A stretch of 64,000 nucleotides of DNA, taken from contig NZ_CP010552.1 in the NCBI RefSeq assembly GCF_001293165.1, positions 1 to 64,000 of the forward strand, read 5' to 3'. Source of the DNA: Candidatus Thioglobus autotrophicus (lineage in GTDB: Bacteria > Pseudomonadota > Gammaproteobacteria > PS1 > Pseudothioglobaceae). The position numbers and the translations under genes are program-made. Shown here piece after piece: positions 1 to 8,310 of this stretch; position 1 is the stretch's first letter; every line of letters starts with the position of its first letter. The notes beneath the pieces are model-generated. The model was given only the letters and a program-made list of their open reading frames with translations. It had not been told where the DNA came from and ran no database searches.

Positions 1-54
1 GTTGTTAATAACTGTATTATTTATTATTAAAGATGTTAACTTACTTACATGGGT

Positions 55-85
55 GGTAAAAAATAACTATAATAGGTAAAAAATA
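55..85 (+). promoter_or_regulatory. putative nadE promoter with direct repeats
   Basis: A consensus -10 hexamer TATAAT lies at 68-73, 35 bases before the nadE start. It is flanked by two identical 11-base direct repeats, GGTAAAAAATA, at 55-65 and 75-85, a 20-base period or about two helical turns. A looser copy sits at 98-109 against the start codon. No good -35 was seen. Because the downstream protein has its own helix-turn-helix domain, the repeats could be an autoregulatory operator; that is inference, and A-rich DNA makes chance repeats easier. Confidence 0.4.
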
Positions 86-107
86 TAAGCAAAAATAGAC
101 AAAAAAT

Positions 108-1982
108 ATGGCTAATAAAACCAAAGACTATCTCACCAAAGTACGCAAAAAGACTGGCTTTTCAGACTATAAAATATCGCAAGAATACGGCATTAATCAA
201 TCCAATTTAAGTAAATATAAATCAGGAAAATCCGCCCTTTCTGAAACGCATGCTTGGCTGTTTGCTGATATTTTGAATATTAATCCTGCCGAGGTGGTTG
301 CTAATACTAAACTTGAGCATGCAAAAATGAAAGGTGATAAACCGAAGGCTATATTTTGGCAGGAACAACTAGAAAATCTATCAAACACCTCTGAGTCTAT
401 CAAAATCGATATTGCGCAAATTAACCCTATTGTTGGCGATTTAAACAATAACGCTCAACAAATTATTGATTTAAGTGTTAAGGCCGCCCAACAAGGTACC
501 GATCTATTGGTTTTTCCAGAATTATCATTAACAGGCTATCTGCCCGAAGATTTATTATTACGCGCTGGATTTATTCAGCAAGTTGAAGAAGTGGTTAATA
601 AGATTAAAAATGCCATCCCTGAAACTATTGCTATTATTTTTGGCGCACCTCATCAACAAGCCAGTCATTTATACAATGCTGCCTATCTTGTTCAGGCGCA
701 AGCGATTCAAATTTATCACAAACAACAGCTACCCAATTACAGTGTTTTTGATGAAAAACGCTACTTTAGCGCTGGTAGTGAGCCATTTGTTTTTACAATC
801 AAAGGCCAGCGTATTGGCTTACTCGTATGTGCTGATATCTGGAATGCTGATACAGTTAGTGAAACTGTCAAATATGGTGTGAGTAGCATTATTAGCATTA
901 ACGCCTCCCCTTTTCATATGGGCAAACACCAGAGACGACTCGAGGAAGTTAAAAAACGCGTACTTGAGAATCAAGTGGAATTTATCTATGTCAACTTAGT
1001 CGGTGGCCAAGATGAAATTGTCTTTGATGGTGGCTCATTTGCTATGAACGCCAAAGCACAAATCACTCACCAATTGCCTTTTTTTGAAGCCACAACAGCT
1101 TCATTAGCAACCCCGCAAGATCCAGTACAAGAAGAAAGTATTGAAAAAACGATTTATGATGCTCTAGTACTGGCCACTAAAGATTACATTGAAAAAAATG
1201 GTGTTTTTAACGGGGTTGTTATCGGACTATCTGGCGGCATTGATTCTGCACTTACGCTAGCTATTGCTGCAGATGCCATTGGCCCTGAAAATATTAAAGC
1301 CATTATGATGCCTTACACCTACACATCAAATATGAGCCTAGAAGATGCTAAAGCGCAAGCTAGCACTATGAATATTGATTATCAAGAAATCAGCATTCAC
1401 ACTATGGTTGAGAGTTTTAATACTCAATTAAGTGGTGTTTTTAGCGGCATGCAAGCTGATACCACTGAAGAGAACTTACAAGCTCGAGTGCGTGGAACCC
1501 TACTGATGGCTGTCTCCAACAAACTCGAAAAAATTGTTTTAACCACCGGCAACAAATCAGAAATGGCTGTGGGTTATGCTACTTTATATGGCGATATGTC
1601 AGGTGGATTTGCGCCACTTAAAGATGTGTCAAAAACTATGGTTTACCGTTTGGCAAAATACCGAAATACCCAATCCTATATCATTCCTGGTCGGGTGATT
1701 GATCGTGAGCCTTCTGCAGAGCTTGCCCCTGATCAAGTTGATCAAGACTCTTTGCCACCATACGATGAACTAGATGCGATTCTTGAGCTGTTTATCGAGC
1801 AAAGACTTTCGGTTAAAGAGATTGTTAAACAAGGCTTTAACCAGCAAATCGTAGAGCGTATTAGCCGACTGGTGCTTAATAATGAATATAAACGCAGACA
1901 AAGCGCTCCGGGGCCAAAAATTAGCCAAAATGCATTTGGTAAAGAGCGTCGCTACCCTATGACCTCAAAATTTAAACCTTAA
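108..1982 (+). CDS. nadE: glutamine-dependent NAD+ synthetase with N-terminal HTH domain
   Basis: Converts deamido-NAD to NAD using glutamine-derived ammonia and ATP, in the cytoplasm. Residues 1-90 form a Cro/C1-type helix-turn-helix of the phage-related DUF3693 kind (core ISQEYGINQSNLSKYKSGKS, then a NPAEV turn). A nitrilase-type glutaminase domain follows from about residue 100 (catalytic Glu in FPELSLTGY near 138, Cys in VCADIW near 241). The synthetase domain has the PP-loop SGGIDS at 375-380 and the usual C-terminal RRYPMTSKFKP. At 624 aa it is about 85-95 residues longer than a typical two-domain NadE. The HTH reads in frame into the enzyme with no internal stop, and the only internal Met before the enzyme domain is near residue 75. 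It overlaps convergent pabB by four bases. The enzyme call is firm; a regulatory role is inferred by analogy with NadR, which also joins an HTH to NAD enzymes. Confidence 0.93.
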   Translation: MANKTKDYLTKVRKKTGFSDYKISQEYGINQSNLSKYKSGKSALSETHAWLFADILNINPAEVVANTKLEHAKMKGDKPKAIFWQEQLENLSNTSESIKIDIAQINPIVGDLNNNAQQIIDLSVKAAQQGTDLLVFPELSLTGYLPEDLLLRAGFIQQVEEVVNKIKNAIPETIAIIFGAPHQQASHLYNAAYLVQAQAIQIYHKQQLPNYSVFDEKRYFSAGSEPFVFTIKGQRIGLLVCADIWNADTVSETVKYGVSSIISINASPFHMGKHQRRLEEVKKRVLENQVEFIYVNLVGGQDEIVFDGGSFAMNAKAQITHQLPFFEATTASLATPQDPVQEESIEKTIYDALVLATKDYIEKNGVFNGVVIGLSGGIDSALTLAIAADAIGPENIKAIMMPYTYTSNMSLEDAKAQASTMNIDYQEISIHTMVESFNTQLSGVFSGMQADTTEENLQARVRGTLLMAVSNKLEKIVLTTGNKSEMAVGYATLYGDMSGGFAPLKDVSKTMVYRLAKYRNTQSYIIPGRVIDREPSAELAPDQVDQDSLPPYDELDAILELFIEQRLSVKEIVKQGFNQQIVERISRLVLNNEYKRRQSAPGPKISQNAFGKERRYPMTSKFKP

Positions 1983-3277
1983 GAGAACACCTTTAAAATT
2001 CCTTGTGCTTTATGCGTCGTTTCTTCTAGTTCGCGATCAGCATTAGAATCAAACACAATACCTGCACCCGCTCTAAAGCTTAAGTCTTTCTGTTGTTTAA
2101 TGAGTGTGCGAATTAAGATGTTGAAATCCATCTTACCATTATTACTAATATAGCCTAATGAGCCTGTATAAGCCTCTCGAGGCTCTTGCTCTAGTTCAGA
2201 AATAATCTGCATACAACGAATCTTGGGGCACCCAGTAATAGTTCCTCCTGGGAACAACGCCTCTACCAAATGCTTAATATTAACCAAAGGCTTTAGCCTA
2301 CCCTGAATATTGGAAACAATATGATGTACATACGGATAGGTTTCTAAAACCATAACTTCATTCACCTCAATTGAGCCATACTCACATACCCTACCCAAAT
2401 CATTACGCTCCAAATCAAGTAGCATAATATGCTCAGCTTGTTCCTTAGGATGGTTAATCAAACGCTGCTTCAGTAGCTCATCATCCTGCGCTCCTGTTCC
2501 TCTAGGATGCGTCCCTGCAATAGGACGGGTTTCAACCTTTTTGCCATCCACACTAAACAAGCGCTCAGGCGATGAAGAAATAATGCTAAAGTTTTGAAAT
2601 TGAGCGAGTGCTGAAAATGGTGCTGGATTAGACTGCTTTAAAGCCTTATAGAGTTGTGTGGCAGAACAATCATTCTCGAGAGTATATTGCCAGGCACGCG
2701 ATAAGTTCACTTGAAAAACATCGCCCGCTTCAATATAGCGCTTAATTTTGTCAACACCGGATAAAAACTTGACGTCTGCCTCACAGCTTAATAGACCTGC
2801 AAAATCGGGCAAGTTTTCCTCTAATTTAACTTGTTTAATATCAGCTAATAGCTGATCTATTCTTAATTGCTCACCCTGCTCATCTAGTAAATAGGTTTTG
2901 TCTAGCTGGTGATCGACAATAATCGCACTAGGGATTTTGACCGCAACTGCAATTGGCAGATTGCTATCATGCATATCTTTTGCCAGTGTTGGCTCGATTT
3001 GACCAACCAGCTCATAGGATAAATAAACAAACCACCCACCCGTAAAAGGCAAGTGTGAAAATTGAGTAGTCTCATTTACAACTTGAGAAGAAAATGCGTC
3101 TAAAAAATTAAAATCCGTTAAATTTTCTAAAACCAATTCTTGCTGTGGATGTGCAAACAAAATAGAATAGCGGTTATTGCCATTATGATTAACACTTTCT
3201 AGTAAAAAAGGATAGCGTTGAGCATTTAATTGGCACAAAGCATCCAAAGAAAAATTTGGAATTTCTAAAACTTTCAT
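1979..3277 (-). CDS. pabB: aminodeoxychorismate synthase component I
   Basis: Chorismate-binding enzyme of the TrpE/PabB/MenF superfamily. With a glutaminase partner it would make aminodeoxychorismate for p-aminobenzoate and folate. The chorismate domain occupies roughly residues 170-430 (EAGDVFQVNLSR, SSPERLF, RPIAGTHPRG, HIMLLDLERNDLGRV, PGGTITGCPK, YTGSLGY). The length of 432 aa fits PabB better than TrpE (about 500). The active-site motif reads PIAGT, whereas E. coli PabB has PIKGT with a catalytic lysine and TrpE has PIAGT, so an anthranilate synthase-like activity cannot be excluded. No glutaminase subunit or trp gene is adjacent. It is the last gene of the iscX-tolB-pal-cpoB-pabB run, one base after cpoB. 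Confidence 0.8.
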   Translation of the reverse strand: MKVLEIPNFSLDALCQLNAQRYPFLLESVNHNGNNRYSILFAHPQQELVLENLTDFNFLDAFSSQVVNETTQFSHLPFTGGWFVYLSYELVGQIEPTLAKDMHDSNLPIAVAVKIPSAIIVDHQLDKTYLLDEQGEQLRIDQLLADIKQVKLEENLPDFAGLLSCEADVKFLSGVDKIKRYIEAGDVFQVNLSRAWQYTLENDCSATQLYKALKQSNPAPFSALAQFQNFSIISSSPERLFSVDGKKVETRPIAGTHPRGTGAQDDELLKQRLINHPKEQAEHIMLLDLERNDLGRVCEYGSIEVNEVMVLETYPYVHHIVSNIQGRLKPLVNIKHLVEALFPGGTITGCPKIRCMQIISELEQEPREAYTGSLGYISNNGKMDFNILIRTLIKQQKDLSFRAGAGIVFDSNADRELEETTHKAQGILKVFS

Positions 3278-3278
3278 A

Positions 3279-3962
3279 CTAATTCAACTGCTCAGACTCG
3301 CTTGCAATGGGTTTAATTGGGGCAATTTTACTAAGCAACTGCTGAGCTCGGTCGGCCACACGATGAGAGGGGAATTTGTCCAACATACTTTCAAGTAGTT
3401 TTTTAGCTTGATCAGTCTGCTTTAGCTCAACATACACCCTGGCTAATTCAAATAAAGAATTGGCATATTTATGATGCAGTGGGCTATTTTGCTGAAATGC
3501 TACAAATGTATTTTTCGCTAAAGTATGCTGCCCTTGTGCTAAATAGGTTTTGGCCAGCCAATAATGTGCATCTGAAGCATGATTGTTATCGGGATAAATA
3601 TCTAAGTACTGCTTAAACAAGCTAACAGCCTGCTCATATTGATCAGTGACCAAGAGTGAGCGTGCATTGGTGTATATTTTTTTGGCTTTTTTATTATGTT
3701 CGCGCACTCGCAACATGGTTTGCTCAACCACTGCACTGGATTTTTTGTATTCCATCAAGTTAAACAATTCTGTAATTTTTTGACGACTTTCTTGCTGCTG
3801 TTGCTCTAATTGTTCAATTTTTCCTTTAAGAGATTTATTAGCACGCACTAAGCGCTTAATTTTTTTATTATGATCCACAATCACTTTTTCGGTATTAATG
3901 CCCGCAGAAACAGGCTGCCAAGAAAATGCGACCAATAAAAATATTAAGAAAAAACCCTGCAT
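3279..3962 (-). CDS. cpoB: Tol-Pal system protein CpoB/YbgF
   Basis: Periplasmic coordinator of outer-membrane constriction and PBP1B activity in gammaproteobacteria. A signal peptide (FFLIFLLVAFSWQPVSA) is followed by a short Lys/Gln-rich coiled coil at about residues 28-75, which drives trimerisation in the family. The C-terminal TPR domain spans about 95-215 (AHYWLAKTYLAQGQHTLAK, NSLFELARVYVELKQTDQA). Length of 227 aa is near normal. It directly follows pal and precedes pabB, the classic tolB-pal-cpoB order. Confidence 0.92.
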   Translation of the reverse strand: MQGFFLIFLLVAFSWQPVSAGINTEKVIVDHNKKIKRLVRANKSLKGKIEQLEQQQQESRQKITELFNLMEYKKSSAVVEQTMLRVREHNKKAKKIYTNARSLLVTDQYEQAVSLFKQYLDIYPDNNHASDAHYWLAKTYLAQGQHTLAKNTFVAFQQNSPLHHKYANSLFELARVYVELKQTDQAKKLLESMLDKFPSHRVADRAQQLLSKIAPIKPIASESEQLN

Positions 3963-3968
3963 AATATT

Positions 3969-4550
3969 TTACTGATAAATAAACTCAACACGTCTGTTTT
4001 GCTGCCAAGCACTTTCATCGTGCAATTGCACAGTAGGGTTTTCTTCACCGAAGCTAATCACTTGAACGCGAGAAGACAACTCGTACAAGCCTAAAATCTC
4101 TTTAACTGCCAAGGCGCGATTCTCACCCAATGCTAAATTATATTCTCGAGTACCGCGCTCATCTGCATGCCCTTCTAGACGTAAATTAAGCGCTGGATTA
4201 TCACGCATAAAGTTCGCATGTTTAATCACTTCTTGCGTTGCTGACTCATCAATTTCACTACCGTCGTAAGAAAAATGCAAGACAAACTTAGTATTTGAAT
4301 TTTTTAGCTGAGCCACCGCCATTCGAGCAGCACTATTTTGAGCTGCTGATCGCGCGTGATTACCTGCAAACTCTTGTGGCCGAAAGCTTGAAGAGTCTGC
4401 AGCGATAACACTCTCTTGAGTGTCCGCTAAATTTTGTTGATCTGTGATTACGCTAGGTCTGGGCGCGACTTTTTCATAGAGCTGATCGATGGTTGATGTA
4501 CAAGAAGAGAGTAATACGGCAACTGTCATTAATGAGGTAATTTTTAACAT
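3969..4550 (-). CDS. pal: peptidoglycan-associated lipoprotein Pal
   Basis: Outer-membrane lipoprotein that binds peptidoglycan and TolB during cell constriction. The lipobox LLSSC sets the mature N-terminus at Cys17. A roughly 60-residue linker leads into an OmpA-like domain at about 85-190, with FDGSEIDESATQEV-like opening and the diagnostic LEGHADERGTREYNLALGE and RRVEF motifs. The linker is somewhat longer than in E. coli Pal. It sits between tolB and cpoB, 15 bases after tolB. Confidence 0.95.
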   Translation of the reverse strand: MLKITSLMTVAVLLSSCTSTIDQLYEKVAPRPSVITDQQNLADTQESVIAADSSSFRPQEFAGNHARSAAQNSAARMAVAQLKNSNTKFVLHFSYDGSEIDESATQEVIKHANFMRDNPALNLRLEGHADERGTREYNLALGENRALAVKEILGLYELSSRVQVISFGEENPTVQLHDESAWQQNRRVEFIYQ

Positions 4551-4565
4551 GTAAATCTCCTGATA

Positions 4566-5840
4566 TTATTTAGAATAATGCGACCAATTCGGCTCTCGAA
4601 CTTCACCCGCTTTACTGGTTAACTCAAAGGTTTGATGACCCAAAATAGAAACCACAGATAACACACCTGAATCACCTTTGTTAGTGGCAAAGATAATCAT
4701 ACTACCATTTGGTGAAAAGAAGGGAGATTCATCCAATTTGTTTTGGGTCATAACCATTAAGTCTTTCGTAGCGATATCCAACAACGCGATGCGATAATCC
4801 CTATTCACCCGGTGCACCAGCGCCAAACTCTTACCATCTGGTGAAAATACCGCCTTGGCATTATAGCTTCCTGCAAAAGTAGCACGTTTAATCTTGCCAG
4901 TTTTTAAATGCTTAATATAGACTTGCACTTGCCCCGAGCGGTTCGAGGTAAAGGCAATACGCTCACCATCTGCAGAATAACTTGCCTCTGTGTCAATACT
5001 GATATCATGGGTTAATCGCGTTAATTTCTTATCTTTAAGATGGTAAGAGTAAATATCTTTATTGCCATCTTTAGACAAGGTTAGAACAATACTTTCGCCA
5101 TTAGGGTGCCAAGCAGGTGCTGAAGCAATGCCATCAAAATAAGGCAATTTTTGCGTTTTACGGCGCATAAATGGATATTGAATAAAAACCTCAGAGCGTC
5201 CATTTTTAAACGATACATAAGCAATTTTATTTTGATCAGGCGACCAAGCGGGCGATAAAATTGGGCTAGCAGCTCTCAAAATAGTTTGCGGATTTTGCGC
5301 GTCTGAATCAGCTATTTCTAGCTTGTATTCACGATTTCCTCGGCCTTTATTAGCCACAGTGACGTATGCTAAGCGTGTATCAAACGAGCCTTTTTCACCC
5401 AATAAGGCAAAATAAATTTGGTCAGACAGGTAATGGGTAATACGTCTAATACCACTATTATGTACGGCAAATTTTTTTGCATAGAGTGTTTTTTTTGAGT
5501 ATACATCTAGTAGCTCAATTTCAACATTAAAAATTTTCTGACTGACTTGCTCGAGTTTGCCAATGACAATGGCTTCAACTTTTTTGGCCTGCCACTTGTC
5601 AAAATCAACCTGGCTGGTGATAATGTAATCAGCGCTGGAAGCGCTAAATTCACCAGAACGGTTAAAATTGTCGCGCATAATATGTGCAATAGATTCACCT
5701 TGTTTAGCATCTCCCTTGACTAAAAATGGAGAGATGACAATCGGAAAGGCATCTTCAGCTTTTTTTAAAACAGTGACTTCTAAAACGGCAAAAGCTGTTG
5801 CACTATAAAATGTTAAAAAAGCAGCTAGCAGTCTAATCAT
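4566..5840 (-). CDS. tolB: Tol-Pal translocation protein TolB
   Basis: Periplasmic beta-propeller protein that shuttles between Pal and TolA. The signal peptide ends in SATAFA. The N-terminal domain (about 20-160) is followed by WD40-like PD40 repeats (SPAWSPDQNKIAYVSF, APAWHPNGESIVLTLS, ASYSADGERIAFTSNRSG, AVFSPDGKSLALVHR, SPFFSPNGSMIIFATN). Length is 424 aa against about 430 in E. coli. Its start codon overlaps the stop of iscX (ATGA), implying translational coupling. TolQ, TolR and TolA are not upstream as in many relatives. Confidence 0.95.
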   Translation of the reverse strand: MIRLLAAFLTFYSATAFAVLEVTVLKKAEDAFPIVISPFLVKGDAKQGESIAHIMRDNFNRSGEFSASSADYIITSQVDFDKWQAKKVEAIVIGKLEQVSQKIFNVEIELLDVYSKKTLYAKKFAVHNSGIRRITHYLSDQIYFALLGEKGSFDTRLAYVTVANKGRGNREYKLEIADSDAQNPQTILRAASPILSPAWSPDQNKIAYVSFKNGRSEVFIQYPFMRRKTQKLPYFDGIASAPAWHPNGESIVLTLSKDGNKDIYSYHLKDKKLTRLTHDISIDTEASYSADGERIAFTSNRSGQVQVYIKHLKTGKIKRATFAGSYNAKAVFSPDGKSLALVHRVNRDYRIALLDIATKDLMVMTQNKLDESPFFSPNGSMIIFATNKGDSGVLSVVSILGHQTFELTSKAGEVREPNWSHYSK

Positions 5841-6031
5841 TCTCTTTCTTCAATCCAGTTCATTTGAATGGCTTCCAGAATTTTTTCCCCTGTTTTTTCA
5901 GCATCATCTTCAAATTCTTCCAATGCCATAACCATTTCCATCAAATCAACAAATCCAATGGTTAAAGGGTTAATATCAGGATGTGCTTCATCTAGTGCGA
6001 TGGCAATATCAAGAGAGTCTGTCCAGTTCAT
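5837..6031 (-). CDS. iscX: Fe-S assembly protein IscX
   Basis: Small acidic modulator of the Isc machinery that binds IscS and iron in E. coli. The 64-aa sequence has the complete family pattern: MNWTDSLDIAIALDEAHPD at the start, the FVDLMEMVMALEEFEDD centre and KILEAIQMNWIEE at the end. It overlaps tolB by four bases and is not next to other isc genes here, so its transcription appears tied to the Tol-Pal operon. Confidence 0.93.
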   Translation of the reverse strand: MNWTDSLDIAIALDEAHPDINPLTIGFVDLMEMVMALEEFEDDAEKTGEKILEAIQMNWIEERE

Positions 6032-6110
6032 AAAAAATACCTAAAAATAATTAACTTAATTTTAAACAAATAGCTAGTAATAATGTGCCCTTTTGACTAG
6101 GGATATCAGC

Positions 6111-8213
6111 CTAAATTCGACGCACACTCTGAATAAATTTAAGCGTTTTTAAGGATTGCGTGATTTCATACAAATGTTTAGAATCGACCACACTAATCAC
6201 TAAATCGAGTGATTTAATGGAATTATCCTTTTCTTGCACTTCAATATGCTCAATATTGCTTTCCAGCTTTGATATCATGTTGGCAATTGAGGCAAGTGTA
6301 CCGCGCTGATTATCCACATCCACCGCAACCTTAACATCAAAACTCTCGCTCTCGTCACTTTGCCAATCAATACTCAACCATTGGGCTTGCTTACTCTTTA
6401 AGCGCACCAAATTTGCACAATCAGAGCGGTGCATAACTAACCCCTTTGAAGTGGTTAAAATGCCAGAAACCTTATCCCCAGGAATAGGGTAACAACAATG
6501 AGCAAAGCTGATGGCTTTATCTCGAGTTGAGCTAATTCTGATATTTTGTACTGCGTACTTGTCATTATCGTATTGCAGCTTGTTCAACACTACTGAAACC
6601 AAAATTTCGCTTAAACCAATGCCTAAATGCAACTCCTCTAAGGAGTTACACCCCAGCTCATCCAAACAAGTTTGCCACTTTTCAGCACTAATACTAACCA
6701 TATCAATCGTTAAATAATCAAGCGCATTAGAGAGTAGGTACTCACCCAGCTGAATCAGCTCAGAAGCAGATTGTGATTTTAGATAAGCCTTAATGGCAGA
6801 TTTAGCTTTAGCAGTGACCGCCATTTGTAGCCAAGATGGATGAGGCTTTGCCTGTTCATCGGTAATAACCTCCACCGTTTGTCCTGAGTGTAGTCGTGCT
6901 GAAATGGGTGCACTCACTTGATCGATTTTAGCTTTAATCGTTTTATGGCCAATATTGGTGTGCACCATATAGGCAAAATCTAGCACGGTTGAACGATAAG
7001 GTAGTTGCATAATATCGCCACCTGGCGTAAATACAAATACCTCTGATGGAAATAGATCGTTCTTAGTTTCTTCTAAAAATTCAACCGAAGTGCCCGAATT
7101 TTGCTGAATATCCAACAACGAACCCAACCAATTATTCGCCAATTCAGAATCATTATCCGAATCACTCTTATAATGCCAGTGCGCCGCAATACCATATTCA
7201 GAAACAAAATGCATGTCTTCAGAACGAATTTGCACTTCGATAAAGATCTTATTAGGGCCAAATAAAATAGTGTGTAATGACTGATAGCCATTGGATTTTG
7301 GCAGAGCTACATAGTCTTTAAACTTGCCTGGTAGAGGTTTATACAAGTTATGAATAATACCAAGTGCCTGATAACACTGTGCCACATCCTTAACAATTAC
7401 CCGAAAAGCATACATATCTAACACTTGAGTAAATTTCAACTGCTTATTTTTCATTTTTTTATAAATACTGCAGGGTTGTTTTCGTCGTCCGCCGATCTCC
7501 ACCTCAGGCAATCCCTCTTGTACTAAACGATTATTGAGTTGCTCTTGAATATGCTTAATTACCTTGGCACGATTACCACATTGCTTTTTAATTTGGCTAA
7601 CCAGCACTTTGTGACGAAAGGGATGAATAATAGCGAAACACAAATTATCCAACTCCACTCTAATACTATTCAAACCCAATCTTCTAGCAATTGGCGCATG
7701 AATTTCAACAGTTTCTTTAGCAATTCTTAGTTGCTTGTCCCTACGCATAGAGCCCAAAGTACGCATATTATGTAAGCGATCGGCCAGTTTAATTACCATA
7801 ACCCTCATATCATCACTCATTGCCAAAAACAACTTACGAAAGTTTTGCGCCTGTTTATCAACAGTTGTATGGAATTCTAACCCTGTTAATTTAGAAACAC
7901 CTTCAACAATATGAGCAATTTCATAGCCAAAATCATATTTAATTTCTTCATAAGTGACACTGGTATCTTCAATACAGTCGTGTAATAGTGCAGCCACAAT
8001 ACAGTAATAATCCAGCTGTAATTCTGCCAAAATCATGGCTACAGATAAAGGGTGAAATACATAAGCTTCGCCCGATTTTCGATACTGACCATCATGCGCC
8101 GTCGCTGCTACCACATAGGCCTGGTAAACCCCTTCCACCTGAGATTTGGGCATATACAATTCAAGCACTTCACAAAGATCGCTAATTAGAATTCTTGAAT
8201 TATTTTTTGACAT
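6111..8213 (-). CDS. spoT: bifunctional (p)ppGpp synthetase/hydrolase
   Basis: Makes and degrades the alarmone (p)ppGpp. Domains in order: HD hydrolase (about residues 30-190, motif LLHDCIEDT intact, so hydrolase-competent), RelA/SpoT synthetase (about 225-335, GYQSLHT), TGS (about 375-435, VFVFTPGGDIMQLP), a CC-containing zinc-finger-like region (FAHCCYPIPGDKV) and a C-terminal ACT domain. About 700 aa, the size of E. coli SpoT. I start it at the ATG at 8213, because the upstream ATG at 8249 is embedded in a TATAAT -10 element, so mRNA should begin after it. The intact HD motif favours SpoT over RelA. Confidence 0.93.
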   Translation of the reverse strand: MSKNNSRILISDLCEVLELYMPKSQVEGVYQAYVVAATAHDGQYRKSGEAYVFHPLSVAMILAELQLDYYCIVAALLHDCIEDTSVTYEEIKYDFGYEIAHIVEGVSKLTGLEFHTTVDKQAQNFRKLFLAMSDDMRVMVIKLADRLHNMRTLGSMRRDKQLRIAKETVEIHAPIARRLGLNSIRVELDNLCFAIIHPFRHKVLVSQIKKQCGNRAKVIKHIQEQLNNRLVQEGLPEVEIGGRRKQPCSIYKKMKNKQLKFTQVLDMYAFRVIVKDVAQCYQALGIIHNLYKPLPGKFKDYVALPKSNGYQSLHTILFGPNKIFIEVQIRSEDMHFVSEYGIAAHWHYKSDSDNDSELANNWLGSLLDIQQNSGTSVEFLEETKNDLFPSEVFVFTPGGDIMQLPYRSTVLDFAYMVHTNIGHKTIKAKIDQVSAPISARLHSGQTVEVITDEQAKPHPSWLQMAVTAKAKSAIKAYLKSQSASELIQLGEYLLSNALDYLTIDMVSISAEKWQTCLDELGCNSLEELHLGIGLSEILVSVVLNKLQYDNDKYAVQNIRISSTRDKAISFAHCCYPIPGDKVSGILTTSKGLVMHRSDCANLVRLKSKQAQWLSIDWQSDESESFDVKVAVDVDNQRGTLASIANMISKLESNIEHIEVQEKDNSIKSLDLVISVVDSKHLYEITQSLKTLKFIQSVRRI

Positions 8214-8247
8214 GTAATTTGAGTTGAATCTAGAATTAAGTTTTGCC

Positions 8248-8253
8248 ATTATA
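8248..8253 (-). promoter_or_regulatory. -10 element for spoT
   Basis: A perfect TATAAT on the minus strand overlaps the first possible ATG of the spoT frame (reading TATAATG). Transcription would start about seven bases inside that frame, leaving the ATG at 8213 as the first usable start. No convincing -35 was found. Confidence 0.5.
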
Positions 8254-8268
8254 ATACTTATGCATCAG

Positions 8269-8274
8269 TATAAT
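8269..8274 (+). promoter_or_regulatory. -10 element for bamD
   Basis: A perfect TATAAT on the plus strand lies 36 bases before the bamD start, 15 bases from the divergent -10 of spoT. Back-to-back promoters would be separated by about two helical turns, so the two genes may influence each other. No clear -35 was seen. Confidence 0.45.
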
Positions 8275-8310
8275 GTTGTGCATATTTATAATAAATTTAC
8301 GCAATAATTC

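Noticed and set aside
8214-8249. Longer spoT start at 8249
   Set aside because: It overlaps the TATAAT -10 element and would not be on the transcript.
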